NCBI GenBank assembly: GCA_002256245.1
Contig: NKIU01000003.1
Location: forward strand, 248,001 to 312,000
Direction of reading: 5' to 3'
DNA: 64,000 nt
Source of the DNA: Pseudorhodobacter sp. PARRP1
Lineage (GTDB): Bacteria; Pseudomonadota; Alphaproteobacteria; Rhodobacterales; Rhodobacteraceae
Part shown: positions 29,832 through 41,081 of the stretch, one piece after another
How the letters are laid out: every line of letters begins with the position of its first letter
Numbering within the stretch: the first letter of the stretch is position 1
The notes under the pieces: model-generated
The model's database searches: none
Told to the model about the DNA's origin: nothing
What the model saw: the letters and a program-made list of their open reading frames with translations, nothing else
Position numbers and translations under genes: made by a program

Positions 29832-31067
29832 TCAGGTTTTGGCTGCCTGTTGCACCAGGGCGAGGCAGAATTCCGTGGCCTGCGCCATATCCTGAACCGA
29901 GACCCATTCCAGCGGGCCGTGGATGTTCTGCATGCCGGTGAACAGATTGGGGCAGGGCACGCCCATTTCGGTCAGGCGCGAGCCATCGGTGCCGCCGCGG
30001 ATCGGCACCGAAACCGGCTCGATCCCAAGGCTGCGCGCGGCGGTGCGGGCAAGCTCTACCGGGGTCATGTCGTTTTCCAGCCAGTAGCGCATGTTGCGGT
30101 ATTGCGGGCGGATGGTGCAGGTGATCTCGGCGCGGGGTTCGGTGGCGGCGACGGTGGCGCAGACCTGTTGCAGCAGCGCGCCCTTGGCGGCGAGGCCGTC
30201 ACGCTCGAAATCGCGCAGGATGAATTTGAGGGTCATTTCCGAAGAGCCGCCGGTCATGTCGGTGGCGTGGATAAAGCCCTCGCGGTTGTCGGTGGTTTCG
30301 GGCGTCATCGTGACCTGCGGCAGGGTCTGGATGATCTTGGCAGCCAGATGGATGGCGTTGACCAGCTTGTCTTTCGCCAGACCGGGATGGATCGACACGC
30401 CCTTGATCGTCACCACCGCGCCATCGGCCGAGAAGGATTCATACTCGATCTCTCCCACCGCGCCGCCGTCGAAGGTATAGGCGAAATCGGCCCTCAGGTC
30501 TTTCGGCAGGTTGGGGTGGACGCCGCGGCCGATTTCCTCATCCGGGGTGAAGGCGAGGCGGAGGGTGGGGCGGGGGATGTCGGGGTTGGCGAGCAGGTGG
30601 CGGGCGGTGGTCATCAGGATCGCCACGCCTGCCTTATCGTCGGCCCCCAGCAGCGTCAGGCCTGAAGCGGTGATGATGTCGTGGCCCTGTTTGGTGGCAA
30701 GGTAGGGGTGTTGGGCGGGCGACAGCGTCAGGTTGGGATCATCGGGAAAGCTGATCTCGCCGCCGTTGTAGCCCCGGATCACGCGGGGTTTCACGCCGGT
30801 CGCGTTGAATTGCGGGGCGGTATCGACATGGGCGAGCAGGCCGATGGTGGGGCCGGGTGCTGTGCCGGGGATGGTCGCCAGAACCGTGCCGTAGGGGGTG
30901 AGGGTGACATCGGTGGCCCCGATCTCGCGGAGTTCGGCTTCGAGAAGCCGCAGGATACCGAATTGAATCTCGGTTGAGGGGCTGGTGGTGCTGTCGTCGT
31001 TCGATTGGCTGTCGAGGGCAGCATAGCGGATCAGGCGGGATTCGAGTTCGGGGTGGAAATCGGTCAT
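29832..31067 (-). CDS. pepT: Peptidase T (tripeptidase)
   Basis: 411-residue M20B zinc aminopeptidase that removes the N-terminal residue of tripeptides in the cytoplasm. Zinc ligand blocks are visible: IGLLAHVDTAPQF, TLLGADDKAGVAILM, and TPDEEIGRG with the catalytic Glu pair. RGGTDGSRLTEMG near the C-terminus binds the peptide. The start at 31067 is fixed by AGGAGG 7 nt upstream; an upstream extension of 25 proline-rich residues is not homologous. Confidence 0.95.
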   Translation of the reverse strand: MTDFHPELESRLIRYAALDSQSNDDSTTSPSTEIQFGILRLLEAELREIGATDVTLTPYGTVLATIPGTAPGPTIGLLAHVDTAPQFNATGVKPRVIRGYNGGEISFPDDPNLTLSPAQHPYLATKQGHDIITASGLTLLGADDKAGVAILMTTARHLLANPDIPRPTLRLAFTPDEEIGRGVHPNLPKDLRADFAYTFDGGAVGEIEYESFSADGAVVTIKGVSIHPGLAKDKLVNAIHLAAKIIQTLPQVTMTPETTDNREGFIHATDMTGGSSEMTLKFILRDFERDGLAAKGALLQQVCATVAATEPRAEITCTIRPQYRNMRYWLENDMTPVELARTAARSLGIEPVSVPIRGGTDGSRLTEMGVPCPNLFTGMQNIHGPLEWVSVQDMAQATEFCLALVQQAAKT

Positions 31068-31130
31068 GCGGGCCTCCTGCGGTTTGGGGGAGTTGGGGGG
31101 CGGACAGGGGGGGGTGTCAAGGGGATTTCG

Positions 31131-31157
31131 GGGCGGTCCCAACTCGGGACCTTTTTT
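31131..31157 (+). terminator. Hairpin with T-run; copy of an intergenic palindrome
   Basis: GGGCGGTCCCAACTCGGGACC followed by TTTTTT looks like a rho-independent terminator on the plus strand, although no plus-strand gene precedes it. The stem recurs at 57374-57394 (GGGCGGTCCCGGTTCGGGACC), so it may be a mobile palindromic repeat. The rest of 31068-31455 is non-coding, with nothing else recognised. Confidence 0.5.
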
Positions 31158-31455
31158 AGTTGTTATTTATCAATGGTTTGGGGTGGATGATTTAAGGATT
31201 TGTTAAGGTTTTACCCGTCGTGGCTTAGATTGAGCAGGTGCTTGGCCGTGGCAATCCCGGTGTGCCGGGCGATTTTCTGCGTGCCGTGGGCGCCCGCTTT
31301 TGCACCCGATACAATGCAACGCGGCCGGAATAGGACGCGATTGCATCCAATTTTCACCACTTTTTAACGCAAAACATGAATCGTTGCGCGAGGCCTTCTG
31401 CTAAAGGGCGGCGCGCGCAGGTGTTTTAAGACTGTTGACCCATCAGAGGTAGGGA

Positions 31456-32130
31456 ATGAACGAGATTTCAGGCACGAAAACCACCCGCCGCTTTGGAATG
31501 GGCTGGCTTGGCGCGATCAGTTTTGGCGGCGTGCTGTCGTTCGTGCTGTTTTTGGTGGGTGCCAGCAATTTTGATGAATTGATGATCAAGCTGGGCCTGC
31601 GGTCGGTTGTGCACACCGAACAAAGCCGGACATACGCTTTTGGCGACGTGATCGTTTCCGTCCAGCAGACTCATGTCGAAAATCTTGGCCGCAACGGGGT
31701 TGCCTACCGCAGCGTGGCAGAGGTTTCGGTGGATGGCGTTGCACAGCGAAAGTCAGAGGACGGCGCATTTGTGCAAGAAAACGGCAGCAAAGTCACGTTT
31801 GGCACAGCCCGGCAGGCTTGGGTCAGCGTGCCGCCGTTCAGCACAGCCAAGGCGGTTGCGTTTTGCAATGTCACGGCACGCTACAAGTTTGGCATCCCGG
31901 TCTATCACTACAACACGGGCATCCAATTCCCCGCGACGGGCCTCACGGAGATGACGGCAGTCGACAGGGCAGACCCGATGTTTGCCGTCGCCCGGCGTGC
32001 GGCAGAGGCCGAAGGCGTGGCCGACACAACAAATGCGCGTATCGGCGCAGATGGGGCGACTGATTTTCTTGAGGAAGGCCTGACGATGCGCTGGGGGTTT
32101 TGCGATGATTATGAATTGCCAAAACTCTGA
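31456..32130 (+). CDS. Unknown membrane-anchored protein
   Basis: 224 residues with one N-terminal membrane segment (about 15-37, WLGAISFGGVLSFVLFLVGA) after a short basic cytoplasmic stretch, then an extracytoplasmic beta-rich domain (VIVSVQQTHVENLG, AKAVAFCNVTARYKFGIPVYHYN). Two cysteines (in AFCNVT and WGFCDD) might form a disulfide. No family recognised. The start ATG has AGAGGTAGGG upstream. It faces mdh tail to tail. Confidence 0.75.
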   Translation: MNEISGTKTTRRFGMGWLGAISFGGVLSFVLFLVGASNFDELMIKLGLRSVVHTEQSRTYAFGDVIVSVQQTHVENLGRNGVAYRSVAEVSVDGVAQRKSEDGAFVQENGSKVTFGTARQAWVSVPPFSTAKAVAFCNVTARYKFGIPVYHYNTGIQFPATGLTEMTAVDRADPMFAVARRAAEAEGVADTTNARIGADGATDFLEEGLTMRWGFCDDYELPKL

Positions 32131-32204
32131 CAGGATCACGTCGCGCCAGCACACATGAAATGCGCGCCCTTTTGGGGCGCGCATCCGTGCGATCAGGTCA
32201 AGGC

Positions 32205-34140
<1,936 letters not shown>

Positions 34141-34404
34141 GCGGGGAAGCTGAAGGCTGGAAGACTGAAGGCGGGGGTGGCCTGGGCTGCGTGCAGCGCA
34201 AGGATCAGGCCCGCAAAGCCGAGTGACAAGGCGAATAGGGTGTTTTGCATGACAGGCTCCGGTTGTGGTTGCAGGCAGGCTGCGCGGAAGATGCGAGGAA
34301 AGCGTTAAAGCTGCGCGCGGGTTTTTCTGCGCTGCGGCATTTCGGGGCTTGCCGAAAGTGACAAAGTAAGGCCATTTGGCGCAATATTGTTGCTGGAGAG
34401 AATC

Positions 34405-35277
34405 ATGGCTTCCATGGCGTCGGTCATAGCTTCGGGTCGCCCGCTGCGTTCTGTGCTGTATATCCCCGGCTCGAAAGCCCGCGCGCTGGAGAAGGCGCGG
34501 GGCCTGAGCGCGGATGCGATCATCTTCGATCTGGAAGATGCGGTGGCCCCCGAGGAAAAAGCGGCGGCGCGCGATGTGTTGGCGCAGGCTTTGGACGAGG
34601 GCGGCTATGGCAACCGCGCGCGGATCGTGCGGATCAACGGGTTGGACAGCCCCTGGGGGGCCGATGATCTGGCGGTGTTCGGCAGCCATCCGGGCGTAGA
34701 GGCGGTGCTGATCCCCAAGGTGAACCGGGCGGCGGATCTGGATGCGGTGGCGGCGACAACGGGCAAGCCGTTGTGGGCGATGATGGAAACCGCGCAGGGT
34801 ATGCTGAACGCGGGCGAGATTGCGGCGCATCCGCGGCTGGAGGGCATGGTGATGGGCACCAATGATCTGGCCAAGGAATTGGGCGCGCGGCACCGGGCCG
34901 ATCGGCTGGCGCTGCAAACAGGGCTGGGGCTGTGCCTGCTGGCCGCGCGCGCCTTTGGCCGGGTGATTGTGGACGGGGTCTACAACGCCTTCAAGGATGA
35001 AGCCGGGCTGCGCGCCGAATGTGTGCAGGGCCGCGACATGGGGTTTGACGGCAAAACGCTGATCCATCCGGCGCAAATCGACATCGCCAATGCGGCCTTT
35101 GCGCCGTCGATGGCGGAACTGGACCTTGCCCACCGCCAGATTGCCGCGTTCAACGCGGCCACGGCGGCGGGGCAGGGTGTGGCGGTTGTGGATGGAAAGA
35201 TCGTCGAAAACCTGCATATCGTGATGGCACAGGCGGTTCTAGGGAAGGCCCAGATGATAGCCGCGCTGTCTGAATGA
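34405..35277 (+). CDS. mcl2: Malyl-CoA lyase/thioesterase family protein (HpcH/HpaI, CitE-like)
   Basis: 290-residue CitE/Mcl-type TIM barrel. Key blocks: SVLYIPGSKARALEKA, DAIIFDLEDAVAPEEK with the metal-binding Asp/Glu, RIVRINGLDSPWGADDL, the catalytic AMMETAQGML, and GTNDLAKELG. Rhodobacter sphaeroides has Mcl1 (malyl-CoA/methylmalyl-CoA lyase) and Mcl2, a (3S)-malyl-CoA thioesterase; the short length and the neighbourhood (mdh, mch, sdh) favour Mcl2, which is an inference. Ribosome site GGAGAG before ATG 34405. Heads a row with nnrU-like, DUF1737 and mch. Confidence 0.75.
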   Translation: MASMASVIASGRPLRSVLYIPGSKARALEKARGLSADAIIFDLEDAVAPEEKAAARDVLAQALDEGGYGNRARIVRINGLDSPWGADDLAVFGSHPGVEAVLIPKVNRAADLDAVAATTGKPLWAMMETAQGMLNAGEIAAHPRLEGMVMGTNDLAKELGARHRADRLALQTGLGLCLLAARAFGRVIVDGVYNAFKDEAGLRAECVQGRDMGFDGKTLIHPAQIDIANAAFAPSMAELDLAHRQIAAFNAATAAGQGVAVVDGKIVENLHIVMAQAVLGKAQMIAALSE

Positions 35278-35287
35278 GGGTTTCGCG

Positions 35288-35845
35288 ATGATTTGGCTGA
35301 TTTTGGGTCTGGCGCTGTGGTCGGCTGCGCATGTCTTCAAACGGATCGCACCGGATGCGCGCGCGGGCATGGGGGATCGGGGCAAATTGCTGGTCACCGT
35401 GCTGTCGCTGGCGGGTGTGGTGCTGATGGTGGTGGGCTACCGCGCGGCGGAATGGGTGTCGGTTTACACGCCGCTTCCCGGTATGGGCCACGCCAACAAC
35501 ACCTTGATGTTGGTGTCTTTGTTCCTGTTTGGCGTGGGCGGCACCAAGGGCACGCTGTATCCCAAAATCCGGCATCCGATGCTGTGGGGCGTGGTGGTGT
35601 GGTCGGTGGCGCATTTGCTGGTGAATGGCGATCAGGCGTCACTGGTGCTGTTTGGCGGCATGGGGCTGTGGGCGCTGGTTGAAATGGTTTTGATCAACCG
35701 GGCCGAGGTTTGGGTTCCGCCGACCAATGGCCGTGGCATCAAGGGCGATGCGATGAACCTTGTCGGCACGGTCGTGTTGCTGGGCGTGATCGCGATGATC
35801 CACGCTTGGCTTGGGCATCCGGTGTTTTTGGGGACCTATTCCTGA
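35288..35845 (+). CDS. NnrU family membrane protein
   Basis: 185-residue polytopic protein (about five membrane segments) of the NnrU family, related to plant zeta-carotene isomerase and first found near denitrification genes. Signature blocks: LWSAAHVFKRIAPDAR, YPKIRHPMLWGVVVWSVAHLL with the conserved His residues, and GRGIKGDAMNLVGTVVLLGV. Biochemical role unknown here. It follows the malyl-CoA gene by 10 bp and overlaps the next start by 1 bp, so it is part of that operon. Confidence 0.85.
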   Translation: MIWLILGLALWSAAHVFKRIAPDARAGMGDRGKLLVTVLSLAGVVLMVVGYRAAEWVSVYTPLPGMGHANNTLMLVSLFLFGVGGTKGTLYPKIRHPMLWGVVVWSVAHLLVNGDQASLVLFGGMGLWALVEMVLINRAEVWVPPTNGRGIKGDAMNLVGTVVLLGVIAMIHAWLGHPVFLGTYS

Positions 35846-36048
35846 TGCAGCTTTACCGGTTTTTGTCAGACGACGACACATCGGCGTTTTGCCACAAGGT
35901 TTCACTGGCGCTCAGCAAGGGCTGGGCGCTGCATGGTGGGCCGACCTATGCCTTTGACGCAGGCCGGGGCGTGATGCGCTGCGGGCAGGCGGTGGTGAAG
36001 GACGTGCCGGGGACATACGACCCCGAGATGAAGCTGGGCGAAGCATAG
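35845..36048 (+). CDS. DUF1737 family small protein
   Basis: 67 residues. QLYRFLSDDDTSAFCHKVSL, then ALSKGWALHGGPTYAFDA, is the DUF1737 pattern (small cytoplasmic proteins with a Y-x-F-L ... GW-x-L-x-G-x-P signature). Function unknown. The start ATG overlaps the NnrU stop (TGATG), so translation is coupled. The next gene, mch, follows after a hairpin repeat. Confidence 0.8.
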   Translation: MQLYRFLSDDDTSAFCHKVSLALSKGWALHGGPTYAFDAGRGVMRCGQAVVKDVPGTYDPEMKLGEA

Positions 36049-36052
36049 CGGC

Positions 36053-36071
36053 GGTGGGGTAAAACCCCACC
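36053..36071. repeat. Intergenic hairpin GGTGGGGT-aaa-ACCCCACC
   Basis: Perfect 8-bp stem with a 3-nt loop between DUF1737 and mch, followed by CCTACGGAGG which supplies the mch ribosome site. GGTGGGxxxCCCACCCTACG-type elements are common between genes in this family of bacteria. It could attenuate or stabilise the mRNA. Confidence 0.6.
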
Positions 36072-36085
36072 CTACGGAGGACGGC

Positions 36086-37111
36086 ATGAAGACCAATCCG
36101 GGGCGGTTTTTTGAAGATTACCATGTGGGCGATGTGATCACCCATGCGGTGCCGCGCACGGTGAAAATGGGCGAGCGGGCGCTGTATCATGCGCTGTATC
36201 CGGCGCGGCATGCGTTGTATTCCAGCGATATCTTCGCGCAGGAGTGCGGCCTGCCGTTCAGCCCTTTGGACGATATGATCGCTTTTCATGTGGTGTTCGG
36301 CAAGACCGTGCCGGATGTGTCGCTGAACGCGGTGGCGAATTTGGGCTATGCCGAGGGGCGCTGGCTGCGGCCCATTTGGCCGGGCGATACGTTGCGCTCG
36401 CAAAGCACGGTGATCGGGGTCAAAGAGAACTCGAACGGGCAGTCTGGCGTGGTTTATGTGCGCACGCTGGGGCTGAACCAGCATGACGAGGCGGTGCTGG
36501 AATATGTGCGCTGGGTGATGGTGAAAAAGCGCGATTTCGCCAGCGCGGCCCCGGTGGCGGTGGTGCCCGAATTGGCGAAGGTGGTGGAGCCGGGCGCATT
36601 GGTGATCCCGCAGGGGCTTGATTTCACGCGCTATAATTTCGCGCTGGCAGGCGAGCCGCACCGGCTGCGCGATTATGCGGTGGGCGAGGTGATTGACCAT
36701 GTTGACGGCGTCACCATCGAGGAGGCCGAGCATATGCTGGCCACAAGGCTGTGGCAGAACACCGCCAAGGTGCATTTCGATGCCACCCAGCGCGCTGATG
36801 GCAAGCGGTTGATCTACGGCGGGCATGTGATCTCATTGGCGCGGGCGTTGTCGTTCAACGGGCTGGCCAATGCGCAGATGCTGGTGGCGCTGAACGCAGG
36901 CGCGCATGCCAATCCGTGCTTTGCAGGCGATACGGTGCGGGCGTGGTCGCAGGTGCTGGATCTGGCCGAAACCGCAGCGCCGGGGGTGGGGGCGATCCGG
37001 TTGCGGCTGGTCGCGACCAAGGGGGCGGCGGGGGCTTTGCGCGGGCCGGATGGCAAATATCTGCCCGAGGTGCTGCTCGATCTGGATTATTGGGCGTTGA
37101 TGCCGCTTTAA
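36086..37111 (+). CDS. mch: Mesaconyl-C1-CoA hydratase (2-methylfumaryl-CoA hydratase)
   Basis: 341-residue double hot-dog MaoC-type hydratase converting mesaconyl-CoA to (2R,3S)-beta-methylmalyl-CoA in the ethylmalonyl-CoA pathway. Start KTNPGRFFEDYHVGDVITHA; the N-terminal half has HALYSSDIFAQECGLPFSPL and DDMIAFHVVFGKTVPDVSLN; the C-terminal half has the hydratase motif RLIYGGHVISLARALSFNG. Length and domain order match the Rhodobacter enzyme. Genes of the same pathway (ecm, ccrA) are 13-18 kb away. Confidence 0.92.
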   Translation: MKTNPGRFFEDYHVGDVITHAVPRTVKMGERALYHALYPARHALYSSDIFAQECGLPFSPLDDMIAFHVVFGKTVPDVSLNAVANLGYAEGRWLRPIWPGDTLRSQSTVIGVKENSNGQSGVVYVRTLGLNQHDEAVLEYVRWVMVKKRDFASAAPVAVVPELAKVVEPGALVIPQGLDFTRYNFALAGEPHRLRDYAVGEVIDHVDGVTIEEAEHMLATRLWQNTAKVHFDATQRADGKRLIYGGHVISLARALSFNGLANAQMLVALNAGAHANPCFAGDTVRAWSQVLDLAETAAPGVGAIRLRLVATKGAAGALRGPDGKYLPEVLLDLDYWALMPL

Positions 37112-37177
37112 CCTTTGCGCACTAACCGTTGATCGGGCCGCCTTGCCGTGGCAGGTTGGGCCAAAATCGGGGGGAAC

Positions 37178-37939
37178 ATGCGGCAATTTCTGTGGATGGT
37201 TTGGCTTTTCGTCGCAGCTTCCGGCGCATCGGCGCAGACGGTGTTCCAGTTTCCCGAGGATGAGGAGGAATCCGCGTTTATCGCCAATGAGGTGATCGCG
37301 ACCTTCTATCACGAACTTGGCCATGCGATGATTGACGTGCTGCAACTGCCGGTTCTTGGCAAGGAAGAAGACGCGGCCGATCATCTGTCGGTGATCCTGA
37401 TGAATGACATCTGGGAGGAGGAGGCGGCCGCCAACATCCTTGCCAGCGATGCCACCGCCTATGCGTTGCTGGCTGCGCAGCGCGAGGCGGGGGGGCAGGA
37501 ACCGTCCTATTCCGACGAACACAGCATGGATATGCAGCGCTATTATTCGGTGGTTTGCCTGTTCTACGGGGCCAACCCCGAGGCGCGGCAGGGCTTGGCG
37601 GATGAGTTGGGCCTGCCGCCTGAACGCGCCGAGCGGTGCCCCGAGGAATGGCAGGCGGCGGCGGGATCTTGGGATGCGGTGCTGTCGGATGCCATGCCGG
37701 GCGGCGATAACAAAGGGCTGGTGATGCAGCCGGGGCAGGAAGGCCAACCACTTGCCGATCTGATCGCCGAGGAAGTAGTCGCGATCAATGAGCGGTTCGG
37801 CCTGCCGCTTGAGGTCAGCGTTGTGGTCGCCGATTGCGGCGAGGCGAACGCCTATTACAGCCCCAGTCAACAAACTATTACGATTTGCAACGAATATGCC
37901 CAAAACCTGCAAGCAATGTGGGAGACCTCGCCGGATTGA
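37178..37939 (+). CDS. DUF4344 family exported metallopeptidase
   Basis: 253 residues starting with a signal peptide (MRQFLWMVWLFVAASGASAQ). The mature protein has the zinc motif FYHELGHAMIDVL (HExxH with a Gly) near residue 47, the EEDAADHLSVILM stretch that supplies the third ligand, and YYSVVCLFYGANPE further on, as in DUF4344 putative metallopeptidases. Four C-terminal cysteines suggest disulfides in the periplasm. GGGGAA precedes ATG 37178; a GTG 30 bp upstream is less likely. The stop lies 7 bp before the sdh operator pair. Confidence 0.85.
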   Translation: MRQFLWMVWLFVAASGASAQTVFQFPEDEEESAFIANEVIATFYHELGHAMIDVLQLPVLGKEEDAADHLSVILMNDIWEEEAAANILASDATAYALLAAQREAGGQEPSYSDEHSMDMQRYYSVVCLFYGANPEARQGLADELGLPPERAERCPEEWQAAAGSWDAVLSDAMPGGDNKGLVMQPGQEGQPLADLIAEEVVAINERFGLPLEVSVVVADCGEANAYYSPSQQTITICNEYAQNLQAMWETSPD

Positions 37940-37945
37940 GGATTT

Positions 37946-37976
37946 TGTGATCACGCGAATTTTCCATGTGATCACA
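37946..37976. promoter_or_regulatory. Twin TGTGATCAC operator upstream of sdhCDAB
   Basis: TGTGATCACG (37946-37955) and TGTGATCACA (37967-37976), centres 21 bp apart, about 170 bp before sdhC. Same motif and same spacing as at 26675-26705 before sucC. Probably a cooperative two-dimer operator for a TCA-cycle regulator. Confidence 0.65.
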
Positions 37977-38147
37977 AAATTGAAAAATTGCCCCTGATAG
38001 CGACAACATTGTGCAGTTGCGGCGTGGATTGGGGTGACACGCGCGCTAGAACCGCTATTGAAGAACAAAGCCACGCAGCCGCCAGGCAGTTTGCCCTGTA
38101 TCGCCCCGACGTGGAGAGCATGTAAGATCAAGAGGAAGGGAACCGAT

Positions 38148-38540
38148 ATGGCCGAGAACAAACGGGTCGTCGAACGCCCACTTTCGCCGTTTATGATCGG
38201 CCCCTACTATCGCCCGCAACTGACCTCGATCACCTCTATCCTGACGCGGATCACCGGCAACGGGCTGATTGTGGGCGTGATGCTGGCGGTGTGGTGGCTG
38301 TTTGCTGCCGCCGTGTCGCCGCAGTATTTCGCGGTGGCCAATGCGGTGGCGACAAGCTGGTTCGGCGATCTGGTGTTCACCTGCTCGGCCTGGGCGATTT
38401 GGTATCACTATCTCGCTGGCCTGCGGCATCTCTATTTCGATGCCGGCCACGGGCTGGAAATTGCCACGGCGGAAAAACTGGGCTGGGGCATCATCGCGGG
38501 GTCGTTCCTGTTCACAATTATCACCATTCTGATCGTGTAA
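38148..38540 (+). CDS. sdhC: Succinate dehydrogenase cytochrome b556 subunit
   Basis: 130-residue membrane anchor with three helices. The N-terminal RPLSPFMIGPYYRPQLTSIT and SILTRITGNGL contain the quinone-site Ser/Arg of the family; WYHYLAGLRHLYFDAGHGLE has the haem-ligand His region. The start at 38148 has AGAGGAAGGG upstream. First gene of sdhCDA-(three small genes)-sdhB. Confidence 0.95.
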   Translation: MAENKRVVERPLSPFMIGPYYRPQLTSITSILTRITGNGLIVGVMLAVWWLFAAAVSPQYFAVANAVATSWFGDLVFTCSAWAIWYHYLAGLRHLYFDAGHGLEIATAEKLGWGIIAGSFLFTIITILIV

Positions 38541-38550
38541 GGGGCTGAAC

Positions 38551-38922
38551 ATGCGTTATCTTACCGCGCGCAAACGTGCAGAGGGCAAGGGCGCCTCGCA
38601 CACCGGCACGGCGCATCACTGGTCGATGACCCTGTCTTCGGTCGCACTGGCTTTCCTTGTGCCGACATGGCTCTACATCGTGGGGCACGCGCTGGGCCAG
38701 GATTATGAGGCGGTGCGGGCCACTTTCGCGCGCCCGTTCACCTCGATTTTGACGGCATTGGTGCTGATAATCGGGATGCGACATTTCGCGATGGGGGCCA
38801 CGATGATGATCGAAGATTATGCGCATGGCACCGCGCGCAAGATGCTGATCATGTTTGTGATCTCGCTTTCCACCGTGATTGCGGCGACCGGGCTGTATGC
38901 TCTGGTCCGCATCGCACTTTAA
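38551..38922 (+). CDS. sdhD: Succinate dehydrogenase hydrophobic anchor subunit
   Basis: 123 residues with three membrane helices; the GASHTGTAHHWSMTLSSVAL and GMRHFAMGATMMIEDYAHG segments hold the conserved His and Asp-Tyr that form the haem and quinone sites. It follows sdhC by 10 bp and precedes sdhA by 9 bp. Confidence 0.93.
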   Translation: MRYLTARKRAEGKGASHTGTAHHWSMTLSSVALAFLVPTWLYIVGHALGQDYEAVRATFARPFTSILTALVLIIGMRHFAMGATMMIEDYAHGTARKMLIMFVISLSTVIAATGLYALVRIAL

Positions 38923-38931
38923 GGGGCTGAA

Positions 38932-40734
38932 ATGACTGCTTATCCGTATGAAGTGCACGACTATGATGTGGTCGTGGTGGGGGCCGGTGGGGCGGGCTTG
39001 CGCGCGACGCTTGGCATGGCCGAACAGGGTTTGCGCACCGCTTGCGTGACCAAGGTGTTCCCGACGCGCAGCCACACGGTTGCAGCACAGGGTGGCATTG
39101 CGGCCAGCTTGGGCAATATGGGGCCGGATAGCTGGCAGTGGCATATGTATGACACGGTGAAGGGCAGCGACTGGTTGGGCGACACCGATGCGATGGAATA
39201 CCTCGCGCGCGAGGCCCCGAAAGCGGTGTATGAGCTGGAGCATTACGGTGTGCCGTTTTCGCGCACCGAAGAGGGCAAGATCTACCAGCGCCCGTTTGGC
39301 GGCCATACCACCGAATACGGCGAAGGCCCGCCCGTGCAGCGCACTTGCGCCGCGGCAGACCGCACCGGCCATGCGATTTTGCACACGCTTTACGGGCAAT
39401 CGCTGAAGAACAACGCCGAGTTCTTCATCGAATATTTCGCGATTGACCTGATCATGACCGACGGCCGCTGCACCGGCGTGGTGGCTTGGAAGCTGGACGA
39501 TGGCACGATCCACGTGTTCAACGCCAAGATGGTGGTGCTGGCGACGGGCGGCTATGGCCGGGCGTATTTCAGCGCCACCAGCGCCCACACCTGCACCGGC
39601 GACGGCGGCGGCATGGTGGCGCGGGCAGGGTTGCCGTTGCAGGATATGGAGTTCGTGCAGTTTCACCCGACCGGGATTTATGGCTCGGGCTGCCTGATCA
39701 CCGAAGGCGCGCGCGGCGAGGGTGGATACCTTACCAACTCCAACGGTGAGCGGTTTATGGAGCGTTATGCGCCGCAATATAAGGACCTCGCGCCTCGGGA
39801 TTATGTCTCGCGCTGCATGACGATTGAAATCCGCGAAGGGCGTGGCGTGGGGCCGAACAAGGACCACATCCACTTGCACCTGAACCATCTGCCGCCGGAA
39901 ACCCTGGCTTTGCGTCTGCCGGGGATTTCCGAAAGCGCGCGGATTTTTGCGGGCGTTGATCTGCACAAGGAACCGATCCCGGTGCTGCCGACGGTGCATT
40001 ATAATATGGGCGGGATTCCGACCAACTACTTCGGCGAAGTGCTGAACCCGACGCATGACAACCCTGACGCCACCGTGCCGGGGCTGATGGCGGTGGGCGA
40101 GGCGGGTTGTGCTTCGGTGCATGGCGCGAACCGTTTGGGCTCGAACAGCCTGATTGACCTTGTGGTGTTTGGCCGCGCAGCCGCGATCCGCGCGGGCGAG
40201 ATTGTGAACCCGAAAGAGCGGGCGGCCGATCTGAACCGGGCGGAAGTGGACCGCGCTTTGGATCGCTTCGATGCCACCCGCCACGCCAATGGCGCTGTGC
40301 CGACCGCCGATCTGCGGCTTGAGATGCAAAAGACCATGCAGGCCGATGCGGCGGTGTTCCGCACCGACAAGACGCTGGGCGAGGGCGTGCAGAAGATGAC
40401 GGCGATTGCCGGCAAAATGGGCGATATCAAGGTGACGGATCGCTCGATGGTGTGGAACAGCGATCTGATGGAAACGCTGGAACTTCAGAACCTTATGCCG
40501 AACGCGCTGGCGACGATCTACGGCGCACATGCCCGCACCGAAAGCCGCGGCGCGCATGCGCATGAAGACTACGCCACGCGCAATGACGCCGATTGGCGCA
40601 AGCACACGCTGGCTTGGGTTGACGGGGCGCAGGTCCGGCTGGACTATCGCCCGGTGCATACCGCTCCGTTGACCAGTGAAGCGGATGGCGGGATTTCGTT
40701 GAAGAAGATCGCGCCTGCGGAAAGGAAGTTCTGA
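38932..40734 (+). CDS. sdhA: Succinate dehydrogenase flavoprotein subunit
   Basis: 600-residue FAD subunit. The FAD-binding [20 protein letters not shown] lies at the N-terminus; the covalent FAD histidine is H48 in [11 protein letters not shown]. The substrate loop reads [22 protein letters not shown], the catalytic Arg region is in [18 protein letters not shown], and the C-terminal [16 protein letters not shown] completes it. Full length. Its stop overlaps the start of the next small gene. Confidence 0.97.
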   Translation: MTAYPYEVHDYDVVVVGAGGAGLRATLGMAEQGLRTACVTKVFPTRSHTVAAQGGIAASLGNMGPDSWQWHMYDTVKGSDWLGDTDAMEYLAREAPKAVYELEHYGVPFSRTEEGKIYQRPFGGHTTEYGEGPPVQRTCAAADRTGHAILHTLYGQSLKNNAEFFIEYFAIDLIMTDGRCTGVVAWKLDDGTIHVFNAKMVVLATGGYGRAYFSATSAHTCTGDGGGMVARAGLPLQDMEFVQFHPTGIYGSGCLITEGARGEGGYLTNSNGERFMERYAPQYKDLAPRDYVSRCMTIEIREGRGVGPNKDHIHLHLNHLPPETLALRLPGISESARIFAGVDLHKEPIPVLPTVHYNMGGIPTNYFGEVLNPTHDNPDATVPGLMAVGEAGCASVHGANRLGSNSLIDLVVFGRAAAIRAGEIVNPKERAADLNRAEVDRALDRFDATRHANGAVPTADLRLEMQKTMQADAAVFRTDKTLGEGVQKMTAIAGKMGDIKVTDRSMVWNSDLMETLELQNLMPNALATIYGAHARTESRGAHAHEDYATRNDADWRKHTLAWVDGAQVRLDYRPVHTAPLTSEADGGISLKKIAPAERKF

Positions 40735-41081
40735 TGCGTGGCTTGGCCCTGTTGATGGTGGTTGGTTTGGCGGGCTGCGTTGACAGTGGCGCATCCTCGC
40801 AACCTTCGGTGACGGTGGTCGAGCAATGCAGCGCCGAATCCGGCTTTACCGCACGGGCGGCGGCAGAACATGCCAAGGGCGTGCAGGGCGATATTCCCGG
40901 CACGCCAAAGGAATTGGCGGCGATCAATGCCTGCGTGAAGGCAAAAGCATCGGGGCAGATCAGCGCTGCACCGATGCAAGCCGCGCCAGCGAAACCGGCG
41001 GCAATCCCGGCGCCGGTTGGGCATCGGGCCTGCCGCAATGTGATGGTCGGAGGAGATGGTTATGCCTGTATGCCGATTTAA
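40734..41081 (+). CDS. Small lipoprotein of unknown function (first of three)
   Basis: 115 residues with a signal sequence and lipobox (LALLMVVGLAGC, C15), then a cysteine-bearing alpha-helical part (VEQCSAESGFTARAAAEHAK, NACVKAK) and an Ala/Pro-rich C-terminus ending RACRNVMVGGDGYACMPI. The ATG overlaps the sdhA stop (TGATG), so it is translated with sdhA. No family recognised. Position inside the sdh operon is constant with the next two genes. Confidence 0.75.
   Translation: MRGLALLMVVGLAGCVDSGASSQPSVTVVEQCSAESGFTARAAAEHAKGVQGDIPGTPKELAAINACVKAKASGQISAAPMQAAPAKPAAIPAPVGHRACRNVMVGGDGYACMPI

Noticed and set aside
36131-36140. TGTGATCACC as another suc/sdh-type operator
   Set aside because: Lies inside mch coding sequence (DVITHA), is single, and has no 21-bp partner; the similar GGTGATCACC at about 45506 is inside the aldo/keto reductase gene.
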